Source of the DNA: Toxonevra muliebris
Lineage: Eukaryota > Arthropoda > Insecta > Diptera > Pallopteridae
Reading direction: 5' to 3'
Assembly: GCA_963691655.1 (NCBI GenBank)
Contig: OY829329.1
Span: 22,495,883-22,559,882 of the forward strand
Length of the DNA: 64,000 nucleotides
The notes below the pieces were generated by a model, which made no database searches, was not told where the DNA came from, and worked only from the letters and a program-made list of their open reading frames with translations. Shown in pieces: positions 33,590-45,990 of this stretch. The number at the start of each line of letters is the position of its first letter. Positions within the stretch are counted from its first letter, which is position 1. A program made the position numbers and the translations under genes.

Positions 33590-33690
33590 TTTTGCATCAA
33601 AATCTTTCAAATTGATTTTAAAATATTTTCAATTGTTGTATTTTGAAATATCCCAAAAACTATTTCAGAAAATTCTAAAAATGCACTTCA
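33590..33690. repeat. Continuation of the 21-bp minisatellite
   Basis: CAAATTGATTTTAAAATATT, GAAATATCCCAAAAACTATT and TCAGAAAATTC match the diverged vocabulary of the array at 30545-32222. Confidence 0.6.
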
Positions 33691-35519
33691 GACCACTAAC
33701 GGATTCAAGGCGGGGAACAGGCGTTGGGGAAAAGTCTCACTCCTTCCTGACAAATGTCCAAACCATTATGAGTTAAAAAAATTTTTATGGGCAAGAAAAT
33801 TCTAAGCCTTTCCACAGTTTCTGGATCCACTAGTGCTTCAGAGTATTTTAGAAATTTTTAAGAAAAAACAAAGTTTTTCTTTAAAGGTTAAGGAAAGAGT
33901 TTGTCACTCAGCTTTATATAGAAACGTTGGCATTTTTATATACATGCAATGCAACTATTGTATAAGGCAAAGGAAAGGGATAAGAGTTCATACTTTAAAA
34001 CCCCTTTACCTTCGTTTTTATTAAAAATTTAAATAAATTACTTCCCAATTTAAACAATTCAGACTTGCATAAAGTTAGTCTCCCAAAATTGAATTAATTT
34101 ATTTAACTAACTAACTAACCCGCAGACCTTTAAATTGAAACCTACGTACGAGTTAAATCTCATTTAATTAAACGACGATGCCTATCGCTCACAGAGTAAT
34201 GCAACAGTAAGCTGAAAAAAAAAATCAACTACAACTGAAACACAATGAAACGCATTCGCAGAGCTTCTCCAAAAATGTCACGTAATTCAATCGCATTTTA
34301 TTTATTTAGTTACTAACTAAAGATAGGGAGAGGGTACGTAATATAAGCATAGAAGGAAGTTACGAGTAGCTCCTTAAATTGCAACAAGAAGAACTTGGGA
34401 GCCTGTGAACTTTTGACGCAATTAATTGTTGAATCGACACTTGTTGTTGCTGTTCCTGTTGTTGTTTGTGTTGCTGCTGCTGCTGCTGCCGTAGCTACGA
34501 AACTAAATCGTTTATGTGAACGTACATATGTAAATAAATTAGGTAGGTTGAAAAAATCTACTGTGAAAAGCATACCAGAAGCTGGGAGAAACTAAAGAAA
34601 CAAAAAACTGTGACTGTGATTGTGATTGTGATTCTGTGTGATTTAAGTAAATTTATTTCAAGAATGAGACTTACTTCTGTAGATTTACTGTCTTGAGTCC
34701 GTGTGTTGTGCGCGTTGACAATCTTCATTTCATTTCATGCTGCTGTTGTTGCTTCCTTTTCTTTTTTTGTGTTGTTCTGATATCTCAAGGATCGTATCGA
34801 TTTGTTGTTGTTGGGCATTATGTTGCACAGCATTACAAATGTATGTATTTATTTGTGTATGTGGGGAAGTGGAAGAGTTTAAGAAATGTGTTTAAATTTT
34901 TTGTTGCGAATTAAGCTTAAATGTGAAGTACATAAATCAGAAGCATCGTTTAGATTTTTGAGATCTTTATCAACTCATGGGTACTTTAAATGTTGAGAGC
35001 ACTTCGATGTATGTATGTACGTATATAAGCAACTGAAATTGAAATTGAATTTATAGGGTAATGTGGAATGTAAAGGGAGGATGTACTATTTGCTGGCCGC
35101 TTCAATTACATATTATGTAAATTAGTAGTGGATCAGAACTAGGGATTAGGTATTGCGACTTTTAGAGTAGTCAACTTCAAACATTTTCACCCCTAAAATT
35201 TTTTTTTTCATTCATGGCCAACAATCAATATATATGAAATTTTCGTCAGTACTTAAAATATAGGTGCTTTTGCACTTCTTCAGCGAAGAGGTTAACCCCG
35301 CTAGGCATTGGTGCCATATAGCACCTTGTCGCTGAGCCGTTCCTGAGCCTGGTTCAAAAACAATTTTTTTCTCAAGTTGTTTTCCTTGATCTGTCTAATT
35401 TGGTTCCCGCTCGTTCCTAATGGGCTAAAGAAACCTAAGAAGGAAGGGAAAGAACTATAGCAGAGTCGATAATGTGAGAGTTCCTCAGGAGCCAAACATT
35501 TAAAAAAAAGTATTATTTT
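33691..35519. other. Non-coding DNA with minor simple repeats
   Basis: It contains GTTGTTGCTGCTGC-type runs at 34440-34490 and TGTGATTGTGATTG at 34608-34634. No gene is recognised. Confidence 0.55.
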
Positions 35520-35522
35520 ACA

Positions 35523-35700
35523 TTAATAATGTATTTACATTGTTTTCCGGATATATCCAACTTAAACTGGGTTATATTAAGTCGCTGTCCAGGAGCACAC
35601 ATAAGCCGTAACTTGATGGTTTTGCCAAAATGGGGATTGAACCCGCAACCTCCCGGCTGAAAGTCTAGTACGCTACCCACTAGACGAGAAGTATCAGCGA
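35523..35700 (-). repeat. SINE-like repeat with tRNA-Glu-like head
   Basis: The reverse complement of 35623-35694 reads TCTAGTGGGTAGCGTACTAG, then ACTTTCAGCCGGGAGG and TGCGGGTTCAATCCCC. The B-box and a CTTTCA loop resembling tRNA-Glu (TTC) are present. The same head occurs at 45915-45990. A body of about 100 bp follows to near 35523, ending in AT-rich sequence. Acceptor stem pairing is poor, so it is not a functional tRNA. Confidence 0.68.
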
Positions 35701-35734
35701 ACAGTTCCACTTCAAATTCGTGATCCGCGACCAA

Positions 35735-36348
35735 AAGTTAGTTTTAAACACAGTAAAGTTAGTAAGGAAAAGAGGAGCCACTGCTTTAGTAGGATTCAAC
35801 CATTTCTACGATATATAAGGGGAAATGGTCTTAAACCCAGTTTCACCCCCTTTGCTTTTAATTGGCACACAAAAAGATTTAAAATACAATGTGGTTCAAT
35901 TGATTTTTTACTTGCGGGCATATATTTGAGAAAATTTTCCTTGAAAATGTAGCCGAACCAAAAGTATCGAAGTGGTTCTCTGAAGACTCTTTGTTGCATT
36001 CGATCCATTGGTTTCACAGTGCAACAGACATTTTCAGACCTCAAGGATTCTATCTCATATGAAAGTATTAGTTAATGGTAGTAAAATCCTAGACGGCGGA
36101 CCACTTTCTCAGTATGTCTGCCCCGCTTTCTGCCAGATGAGAGTAAGCATATTTGCCACTGGAGTCTTGGGAGACGAACACCTGAGCTCTTTAACACCGC
36201 AGGATCTGCTAAGATTTATTAATAAATCTGGTAGATTTAAAGAATAGCAGAAGGGAACATAGGATATAGTACAATGGACGTAAAACTTGTCTGAGTGCTA
36301 TATTCTTGAATACTTCTTTTGCTGTTCCAACAAAAAAAAATAAAAACC
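35735..36348. other. Unassigned DNA
   Basis: No gene or repeat is recognised. Confidence 0.5.
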
Positions 36349-37069
36349 CTAGTTGGGTTTGTGCCTATAACAAGTTTTTTAAAGTGGGTTGAACTTTCCG
36401 AATTTTTGTCAAAAATAGCATCAAATGATTTATAAAATAATGTGTAAGTTTACATTTCAGACTAAAATTTTACGCGGAATCTTTTCTCAGAACATTTTAT
36501 CCCATTCACTTCTACCCATATGGGTGTTTTTGGCCCTTCTTTTGAGGAATTCCAGAAAAGTCTCTTTTAAGCGATTATTTAAGGATTAAAGTATTCCACA
36601 AAAATATTTTACGGAAAATTTCACTAGGGGTCACTAAAGATAAAACCCGCCTACGGGTTAAGGTTTAGACGTAAACTTAAATTTGTTTTGTTGTGTGGCG
36701 AAACGCTTTACCTTTAACCCGTAAGTGTTTCTTAACTTTAGTGACCCCTAGTGATATTTTTTTCAAAATATTTCTGCAGAACACTTTAACCCTTAAACAC
36801 TCTTTTAAAGGGGACTTTTATGGAATTTCTCAAAAAAAGGACCAAAGAGATCCATACAAGTAGTAGTTAAAATGTAGGGTTAAAATGTAGGATTAAAATG
36901 TGGGGTTAAAATGTAAGGTTAAAATGTTCTGAGAAAAGATTCCTCGTAGAAAAGATTCATTTTATATGTAGATTTTTCATATAATTTGATGTTATTTTCA
37001 ATTTAAATTTGTAAAATTAAAACCACTTTAAAAAAGATTTGTGCTGAGGTGGACCAAACCCGACACTAG
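36349..37069. mobile_element. Fold-back element, 721 bp, almost entirely palindromic
   Basis: Inverted arms run the whole length. The outer ends are CTAGTTGGGTTTGTGCC versus (reverse complement) CTAGTGTCGGGTTTGGTCC. Mid-arm blocks are GAATCTTTTCTCAGAACATT versus its complement near 36928-36947. The inner blocks ACTAGGGGTCACTAAAG (36623) and CTTTAGTGACCCCTAGT (36736) are exact complements. The spacer is about 70 bp near 36665-36715. The right arm contains a short local expansion of GGTTAAAATGTA (36865-36925) absent from the left arm. No coding sequence and no clear target duplication were seen. Confidence 0.85.
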
Positions 37070-38289
37070 CTGGGTTTACTAGGTTCCCCTAAGGCTCGAA
37101 ACAATTTCCTGAAAATTTATGTACAGTGTTACGAATTTACAGAAACTTCCATGATATTGCCTTTTAAAGGCTTCACTTGTAAGGGAGATGTATGCGTGAT
37201 TATTGCCCGATGTTAAAAATACGAAACTGAGCGAATTTAGTTTAATTTTCTTCAGAATTTCCGTTGATATCAATACCTGGTTATTGTCTGGTGCTTGCAA
37301 GTTTGCAAGTATCGATTTCACAATCAATAATGCCTGCATATTTTGGAAAGTTTTTTTGATTTGCCCCTAGTGTGTCTGTGTTTGTTTGAAGTCGCTCCAC
37401 GAGCCCAATTACCGCTAACGCGCCGTTTTGTTGCCACATCCTCAGTTATTTCCTGGTAGGTTCAAACGAGTTAGTTACTGCCACTGATTGGTTATAGCCA
37501 TTTCGTTTGGTTTAGGAACTTGAGTAGGTTGTTGATGTTAATTTTTGATAGCTCTCCGAGGCTGTTGAAGAGTGGTTTGCCGAGAGTGCACCCCCCTCCC
37601 CCTAGTGTGTCAATGGCAATACTCCAAGAGTAAAAATTGTATAAGGAAAGCTTAAATATAAAGATAAAAACTTTTAAGACGGCGGCACTCAAAAAATTTA
37701 TGTTTTTGAGCTCTATCTGAATCCACTTTCATAACTTTGTTTTTTTTTTTTTTTTTTTTTTTGCTACTGAACTGAAAAACTAAAGTGGCATTTTTCTGGT
37801 TGCAACTTGCAGGTCGCTGCGACGTTGCAAAAAGTATTTAAGCCAAGAAGATTTTTTAATTGCATTGGCTTTGAACTTTTCTGTAGACTCGGTTGAGTAT
37901 CTTTTAAATCTGAGTAGTTGGTGAGGCAGAAGTGACTCTAACATTGGGAATTTGTTACTGGAAAGCTAATCTTATCTAATGATTAAGAATGCGGTCTGCC
38001 TATAGAAGATGTTAAGATGACAGTTCACATTTTGTGCGATTCCCTAGCAATTTGCTAAGACGAGGAATTTCCAAGCAGAAAGATAAGAACTACCCCCCCC
38101 CCCCCCGCGAGCTTGAGGTTTGATGGTTGAGACAAATATGCTGCCTTTTCTTATGTAAAAAATTAGGGTTTGCACATCAAGCTCCCTCCTCCTATCCTCA
38201 CCTCAATTTTTAAGGAGTTTCATGAAAATCTATAAAATTAATTTTTAAAGTAAGTAAAGAATTGCGAATTACTTTTTTTTTCTAAAATA
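37070..38289. other. Unassigned DNA with homopolymer runs
   Basis: A T-run of about 22 lies at 37740-37762 and a C-run at 38092-38106. Nothing else is recognised. Confidence 0.5.
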
Positions 38290-38800
38290 TTAATACGAAA
38301 GATTCTCGCAAAACAAAAATGAGTACCTTCTGCACTCGTCACATGATGTGATAACATACTTTACGCATTGTTGTTTACTTCATTATAGAAGTTTAAATTT
38401 TTTTTCCTTTTTCCAATGGACTTTCTTCGCTTTTTGCACGTCTAATTCGCCAAATGTTTATATGTATTATTTACAATTTCAATTGGGAAAGAATAAACTG
38501 GAAAACTAAAATAAATCATGCAATAAAACAATACAATTAAAAAAAATTATTTTTAATATATTCCACTATTCCATAGATATGTAAATATATTCCACAACCG
38601 TTTTTGATATAGAAATTATGTGTTGCATACTTTTGGGCTTAAAATAAAATAGATAATAAAACACACACTTACGAACTCGCGCATATGTACTATGAAACCT
38701 CACACGACACCGACATGAGGTTTGATTTCAATTCCTATGTACTCCATTATAAATTTTCCTTTAGCCCCGAGTAAAGATATTATCACATAAAAGGGGATAA
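38290..38800 (+). repeat. Dispersed repeat A, copy 1
   Basis: It matches the reverse complement of 50284-50800 over about 500 bp by eye, including AGAAATTATGTGTTGCATAC, ACACGACACCGACATGAGGT and CCCCGAGTAAAGATATT. It is probably a non-autonomous transposable element; ends and class are not determined. Confidence 0.78.
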
Positions 38801-39799
38801 GAAGGAGAGCAGGGTGCTTGATGTAAAAACATTTTATAAAAAAAACTTCTCTCAGACAAACCTCAAGATCTTGAAGTTTACCAAAACGACTTCTTTGACC
38901 TTGAAATGCAAATAGAAAAAAACCATGAGGTGCTAGACTGTAAGTTTCTTCAGTAAAAACTTTCAGCACTATATCCTTTTTCAATATAAGAAAACGTTTA
39001 CCCTACCATAAGTCAAAAAACTTTCATTTGTTGGACTGTGCCATAATATGAAGAAGAAGTCAAGAAGTCATGGAAAATACAAAAATCTATATGGCGACTC
39101 CCAGCTAAGTCAAAGGGAACATCGATTGTGGAGAATCGCAAACCTATAAAGGTTTCAATTCTGCGTTAACCAATAAAATTAGAATGTAGAATGGTTCTAT
39201 CACTACGGGAAAAGACACTACGGGAAGATGTTGAAAACCTCAACATGGAAGGGTCAACAAATTGTCCCAATTTAGACCCAAGGTGTTTTTGAATGTAGTA
39301 CAGAGACAGCATGAAGATCAGCGGTGGCATATAGTAAAAAACTCTAGCCGATTCGGAGATTTCCTAAGGGGGAGAGTATAATTGTTTCGCACCCTAAAAA
39401 TGTATGAAATTTTCATCGGTAAAGAGGCAGGTTTAACCTCGAAATCCCCCCGCTTCTCCCTTGTATCGCTCGGTGGTGGATTGATAGGAACTGTAGAGCT
39501 TAAAACCATGCTTAAGGTTGTAACTATCAGAGACTTATGGTTAAGGCTCTAAACCTAAGAAAATTAAAAATAAAATAATTCAGTATTTTATTTAGATCTT
39601 CAAATTACTAGCGTGACGAGTAAGCAACAAAACAGCAGCCAAATTAAAAGAAATAAATATTCGCAAAGAAATTTCAATTGCTACGTTAACTTGATTACAA
39701 ATCTATGAAAGCACAAATGGTCAAATTCACGACTTCTTGATCAAATAAAATTAAGAAAGAAAAAACAAAAAAATAAAAAATAGTAAAAAATATTTAAGA
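38801..39799. other. Unassigned DNA
   Basis: No coding or repeat structure is recognised. Confidence 0.5.
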
Positions 39800-40810
39800 T
39801 TGTAACCAAAAGATGCTGTAGCTTACTGCTCTTGTTGCTGCTTTCTGCAAGTAACCCTAACCATGGCAGGGGTCATCAATATGTATTCAGTACACGTATG
39901 TGGCTGTGTGTGTATGTGTGTGAGTGTGTGTGTAAAACGTAAATTACAAGCGAAACATTTTGTCGCGCCCCATAATAGTAGATAGAAAAGCTTAAGTAAT
40001 AGATTTCTTCTGCTCAACCCAGAGACTTGACCCTTTTCCGCTGGCTGGCGCAGAACAGAAACAGAAACTGAACAAGAAACTCATCGATGCAAGATGCAAA
40101 AATCGAATTTATTCGAATAAGCAAAATAAGAAATCGAATGCGAAACTACAAAAATTCCAATTGCAATCGTCGAAAAGTGAGATGAGATCAACAGCAGCAG
40201 CAGCAAACAACAACAACGAGCAATGAGAAACAGTAAAAAAAAAAAATTGCCCTGACAGACCAAAACTAAAAAAAAAAAAAAACAAAAGAGTAAAGATATT
40301 TCGTTACCGATACACAAATTAAATGTTATTTGCTGTGCACGATCATCATTAAGGATGCAGTTGCAGTTGCAACAATTGCAACAGTTGCAACTGATGCTGG
40401 TTGCTGATGCTAGTAAGATGCAAACGCAATTCGTTTTTGCTGTTTGCTGCTGCTGCTGTTGGTGACTTTATGTGTTTGGCTGCTCACATACGCCCCATTT
40501 CAATTTATATTTATGGGGAGTGTTCAGTGTTCAACAACAAACAACCACAACAACAACATCGTCATCGTTGTCGTCATCATCATCATCATCGAAGCACAAC
40601 AAATCGAACTATTTTAACCAATTCTACTTGTATATTTTTTGTTTTTTACGTTGTTTCTGCTGTTTAGATTTATTGCAATCGATAAACATTAAGCGTAAAA
40701 CAACACATCTCAAACTGCTGGCTGGCCTGACTATGTTTTGTTGCTGTTATTGCTCCTGTAGTTGTTGTGGTTTTTTATTTATATTCACTTGTGATATTTC
40801 TTAAATGATC
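39800..40810. other. CAG/CAA/ATC-rich non-coding DNA
   Basis: It contains GT-rich words (39895-39935), CAGCAG with AACAACAACA (40190-40220), GCAGTTGCAGTTGCAACAAT (40359-40395), GCTGCTGCTG (40443-40460) and CATCATCATCATC (40577-40592). The overall style is fly intron. No exon is supported. Confidence 0.55.
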
Positions 40811-41389
40811 TTAGGTTTGTGATGGCGATTTCTTTCTGTTTTCTGGTAATATAAAACTTTGCTTTTCTATTTGAATATACTTTACCAGGTATTTTATTTG
40901 TTGCCACGCCCACTTTTCTGGATTTACATAAAATATTTCATCTCATCTCGCTGTTTGTGGTTATCCATTCAAATTCATGGCATCCAAAGATAGAGTGATC
41001 TGCTCAAGTCAGATATATTTATTCAGCTAATGGGAGCTGCTTCAGATTTAAACTGTCGACTTCAGCTAAGATCTTCATGGAAACTTGCTTTAACTTTGTT
41101 GTGTATAGTCCTCGAAGTCTAACGACAAATCTGTACTTTTACCAGATCCTTGAAGGAAGAAGAGCTTTCCTAGTTTAATCGATCTACATCTGTCAAAAAT
41201 GAATTCGTTTACTTTTTTTTGGCTGCATTATCGGCAAAAGTCCAAATACTATTGACGCGGTTACAATCGTGAATGTAACCTGGGGAAGGCATTCCCAAAA
41301 TGTGAATACTTCCAACCTATAACCTTTGAAAATCCTTCATCAGCGCAACTGTTTATTATATACACTAGTACTAGAACTTGATAATGGAT

Positions 41390-43615
41390 TTTGATTTGTT
41401 TTATATTGATTAGACCTTAAAGGTCTGATTTTTCTTCCCAGTTTTAGTCTGAATTTTATTTAACTTTTGATCTGAGTCTTTGTCTAATTTTTTGTTTTAA
41501 TTTTAGTTTCTTCTTAGTTTTGAACTGATTTCTGGTTTGAGCTTCAGTCTGAATTTTGTCTGCTTTTGGTTCTAGCTTTAGTCCGAATTCTGGTTTCATT
41601 TTTAATCTAAATTTTGGTACGAGTTGTGGTTCTAATTTCGGTTTGAGTTCTTGCTTACTTTCCCCAAAATTTTACTCTGACTCTTGGTCTATATTTTGTT
41701 CTGAGTTTTGCTTTCCTTTGGTCTGGGTTCTGGCCTGATTTTGATCTGAGTTTTGGACCGAATTTTGGTCTGAGTTTTAGTTTAATTTTTATCGGAATTT
41801 AGACGGATTTTCAGTCGGATTTTTGCTCTGAGTAGTTCTCTTGGTTCTGAACTGAGCGTTGCTCTAAGCTTGGTTCTGGATTTTAGTCTAAATTTTGTTT
41901 AATTTTTGATTTGAATTCGTTTTTAGTTTTGGTCTGAATTCGGTTCGAATTTTCGGCTGACATTTCTACGAATTTTGTTTTGATTTTTGGTATAAGTTTG
42001 ACTCGAATTTTTCGTCTAAGTTTTTATCTGAGTTTTGGTCCAAAGTTACGTCTGCATTTGGTCTGATTTTTTGCCTAATTTTCGGTCTAAATTTTGTCTG
42101 AATTTTGGTATAAGTTTTAGTCTAAGCTTTGGACTGAATTTTGGTTTGATTTTTGGTCTGAATTTGGGTTTAATTTTGGTCTGAATTTGGTTTTAATTTT
42201 TGTCAGAGTTTCGATTTTAATTTTGGTCTGAATTCAATTTAAATTTTGGTCCGAGTTTTGTCTGAATTTGGTTTTAGTTTTGGTCTATTTTTTAGCCTGA
42301 GTTTTTTCTGAATTTTTGTCTGAGTTTTGGGCACAGTTTTGACCTGCATTTTAGTTTGATTTTTTATCAGAATTTGGACAGGCTTTCGACCTGACTTTTG
42401 GTTTGAATATCGGTCTGAATGTTTCTCTGAGTTTGGTTATGAATTTAGCTTGATTTTTGGTCTGAATTGTTTTTTGTTCATAATTTCGGTCTGATTTTTG
42501 GTATAAATTTGTCTTGAATTTTTTATCTGAGTTTGGGTCTGAATTTTAGTGCGATTTTGGTTTGAATTTTTTATCGAAATTTGGCTAGGCTTTTGGTCTA
42601 AATATCGTTCGTTCTGAGTTTGGTTCTTAATTTTTCTCTAAATTAGTTTTGATTTGTGGACATATTTCGGTTTGAATTCGGTTTCAATTTTGGTCTATTT
42701 TTTGGCCTGAGTTTTGTTTGAATTTTGGTCACAGTTTTGGTCTGAATCTTGGTTTGAATTTTAGTTTAATTTTTATCGGAATTTGGAAAGGATTTCGGCC
42801 TGAATATCCATCTCAGTTTTGTTCTGAACTTTGCTCTGTGTTTGGTTTTGAATTTTACTCTAAATTTGGTTTAATTTTTGGTCTGGTTTTTGCTTTGAAT
42901 TCGGTTTTAATTTCAGTCTAATTTTTGGTTTAAGTTCGGTTTGAATTTCACACTGAAATTGGATTTAATTTCGGTCTGAATTTTGGTTTGAATTTGGTTT
43001 TAACTTTAGTCCGATTTTTGGTCTGAAATTTGTTTGAGTTTTTGTCTGATGTTTGGGCCAGAGAATTGGTCTGATTTTGCTAAGTATTTTAGTCTGATTT
43101 TTGGTATAAATTTGATAAGAATTTATGTCTGAGTTTTGGTCTGAATTTCGGTCGGAAGTTAAGTCTGGAATTGGTGGGAATTTGGCCCGATTTTTAGTTT
43201 TAATTTTGTCTGAATTTTAGTCCAAGTTTGGTCTGAATTTTGATTTAATTTTGGTCCACATTTGGTTTAATTTTTAATCTGAGGTGTGTCTGAATTTGGT
43301 TTTAATTCTTTTAATTTGGCATGAGTTTTCGTAAAAGTTTTGGTCTGAACAGTGATCTTATTTTATTACGAATTTCGTTTCGATTTTTTGTGTAAATTTA
43401 ATTTGCATTTTGATCTGACTTTTATTTTAAATTTTTTGCCGAGTTTTTATTTGTATTTTTGTCCAAAATTAAGTCCAAATTTTAGTCTAAATTTGGTCTG
43501 AATTTTGATAGAATTTTTTCTCTGAATTTGGTTTTAATTTTGGTAAGAATTTAGTCTCAGTTTTAGTCTAAGCTTTTGTTTCCATTTTGGTGTAAGTTTT
43601 TCTCATCCAAGGTAT
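41390..43615. repeat. Old, highly diverged 12-bp-type array (GGTCTGAATTTT)
   Basis: About 2.2 kb is made of variants of TTTTGGTCTGAA and TTTGGTTTGAATTT, with a period mostly 10-18 bp and strong divergence. The core GGTCTG is shared with the homogeneous array at 62690-63860. Short reading frames inside are compositional. Confidence 0.88.
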
Positions 43616-45540
43616 GCTAGTTTTTAATTCAATATTTTATATTTTTGTAAAAATCAACCCTTTCCAAACCCCAATCCTAGACCGGTTACTGAAACAGCTA
43701 GAATTTTTAAATGAACTAAAATGATTTTAATAAATTTTCATTGACCTTTATCTTAATTGTGGCCAATTGGAATATACAATAATTTCATTCAGAATTCATC
43801 AAATCCTCTTTAATTAATCAGTCTTAAAGTAGGGAAGGAAGTTTCTGTGAGGAAGTAAAATGCAGCATATTTAGTCTAGATTGTATTGAAGTTAGAACTA
43901 GACTGCACTATCAGTTTTAATTCATAGTAGAAGCTAGCTTAGGCTAAGATTCTTATTCTGAAGCATTTGGATGGACAACGTCATTGAAAATAGATGCAGA
44001 CTCTAGCGGATGTAAAGTTTCCAGAAGTGGAGGGTGTGGGAAGAGCGTTTAAGTTTTTTCTTTCCAGTTCCAGATTGGTTTCTTTCTTTCAAAAAGTTAT
44101 CGATCGATAATGACTGAGTTATATATCTAAAAAAGTGCAGGGAGAGGGAGGCCTATCTTCAAAGTCCTTCTCTTGAACCCGCAAGCAGGTGGAAAGGCGC
44201 TGAAAAATGTATAAGGGTTTCCAGCGAATACCACGCTGAAGTTAAGCCTTACTCTGAAAATCGAATACTAACTCTGAATCTTATATCGTCCTGAACTCAA
44301 ACTAAGTTTCGTTAGAGAAGTTTCTCAAATCTTCAACAATTTCTTGGTTTACCCAAAACTAGTTTGAAATAATTTGTAATCGAATTTATGAATAATTGCT
44401 TTGGTCGTATGATCAAATAAAGACTTCACACATGTTCATCTCCGTTCAGCTCCGATCGAAATTCAAAATGATTAAGTATTCGTAATTACTCTATTTAAAT
44501 GTAAATGCAACTTTCCATTTTGAGAACAGCTGCACCGGACGCTGACAAATTTCTATGTAAGTAAAAATTTATTTTGTTGTTGACAAGATTTTCTTGGTCA
44601 TTAATCTTTAATTTGAAGACAAAGCAAAATTAATGCAAAAAAATCAACAAATGTCAAAGGCAGCAGCAAAGCGACAACGACAGCGGCAGAAGCAGAAAAT
44701 TTGATCCACACTTTATTTGTGAGGCGGCGGCAACAATCGATGCTGTCAATTTATATTTACAGAAATCAAATGTGTGCGATTTTACTCTAAAAGAGAAACA
44801 TTTAAGTGATTGACAGCTATCATCAATAAGTTGTCAAAATCAGTAATGTTCAAATGCAGTAGCAAACAACAACAACAACAACATTCAACATTCAGCATGC
44901 AGATGAAATTGCAACGCACCATTTACTCTATAACCGACACGAGGAAAGGACACAAAAAAAAATAACATTATTGTGTGAGAGGATCAGTGTTAGCTGTACA
45001 CACACACACATGCAAAGCCACTGCGTTGTTGTTAATTCCTTGTGTTGCGCGTGTGCTAAAAATTTTATTGCTTTTTTTTTTTTTTTTTTTTTGTTTGATT
45101 TTCTTCTTTGTGTGGTGTTTTTGATTAATGATTACAATTGCATTTTGCCAATTTATTGTTTTTTTTTTTTTTTTCTGAGGTTTGTCAAAAAAGTATTAGT
45201 TAAGATTTATGATTGTAATTTGGGAACATGAAAAGATCTGTCGATACTCGTCGATACTGACACACATACACATGTACAAGAAAAATACACGTGCGAATTT
45301 TTGTAATATTAATTTTTATTATTTTACGGGAAAAACTCCCAATTTATAAGTATTTGTGATTGAAAGTAGAAGTACAGCTTATTCAAAATATCTAGCCCCA
45401 GGAAATTACACAAAGCTTTTATTTTTAGGTTTAAACTTTATTTCAAAATAAGTTTCAATTTCGAGTCGTTTGTCTTCTTTTTTTTTTTTTTTCTCTATAA
45501 TTTTACTTTACACTTCCATTTTTCACTTCAATTTCAATAT
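43616..45540. other. Non-coding DNA with simple repeats
   Basis: It contains CAACAACAACAACA (44868-44882), (CA)n (44999-45010) and T-runs at 45069-45093, 45159-45174 and 45478-45492. No gene is seen. Confidence 0.55.
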
Positions 45541-45551
45541 TTTCGTATTAT

Positions 45552-45752
45552 TATTATTATTATTTGAAGGAAGGACGACTCGAAAGTCAGGCACTGCGAC
45601 CTATAAGATCTTTTGTACCAAAGCCCCAAGAAAGAAAGAAAGGAGGGGAGAAAGAAAGATAGATAAGGAACATACCCAAGCCGAGAATCGAACTCGGGTC
45701 TCCAGAAACAAGAGTCTGGCACTCTTCCACTAGACCACAGTGGCGATGGTAG
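45552..45752 (-). repeat. SINE with tRNA-like head and (AAT)n tail
   Basis: The reverse complement begins CACTGTGGTCTAGTGGAAGA (A-box region). It has a perfect T-arm CCGAGTTCGATTCTCGG containing the B-box, a pyrimidine-rich body, and ends in an AATAATAATAATAA tail (plus-strand 45548-45565). The head spans about 45671-45750. The anticodon stem CCAGA/TCTGG encloses eight bases, not seven, so it is a SINE rather than a tRNA gene. Confidence 0.78.
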
Positions 45753-45990
45753 GACCTACAGTTTAACGCCGATTCCGAACGGCTATGTGACAATTTTTTA
45801 TCAGCTCGGTGGTCTTGCCATTACCAACCAAGGTGTGTACTTGTACACATTCTTATAATTCTCATCCACTTCATATCGATAGTGAATATAAGAAGTTTAT
45901 GAGAATTAACCAGCAGACCAAGACGGGAATCGAACCCGCAACCTTCTGGATGAAAGTCTAGTGCACTATCCACTAAACTATCGAGGTCGT
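45753..45990 (-). repeat. SINE-like repeat with tRNA-Glu-like head
   Basis: The reverse complement of 45915-45990 reads CGATAGTTTAGTGGATAGTG, then ACTAGACTTTCATCCAGAAG and TTGCGGGTTCGATTCCCG. It is closely related to the head at 35623-35694. Its body runs directly into the head of the next SINE at 45752, in the same orientation. Confidence 0.72.

Noticed and set aside
45671..45990. Functional tRNA genes
   Set aside because: The B-boxes and T-arms are good, but acceptor stems do not pair and the anticodon loop is not seven bases; SINE bodies follow.
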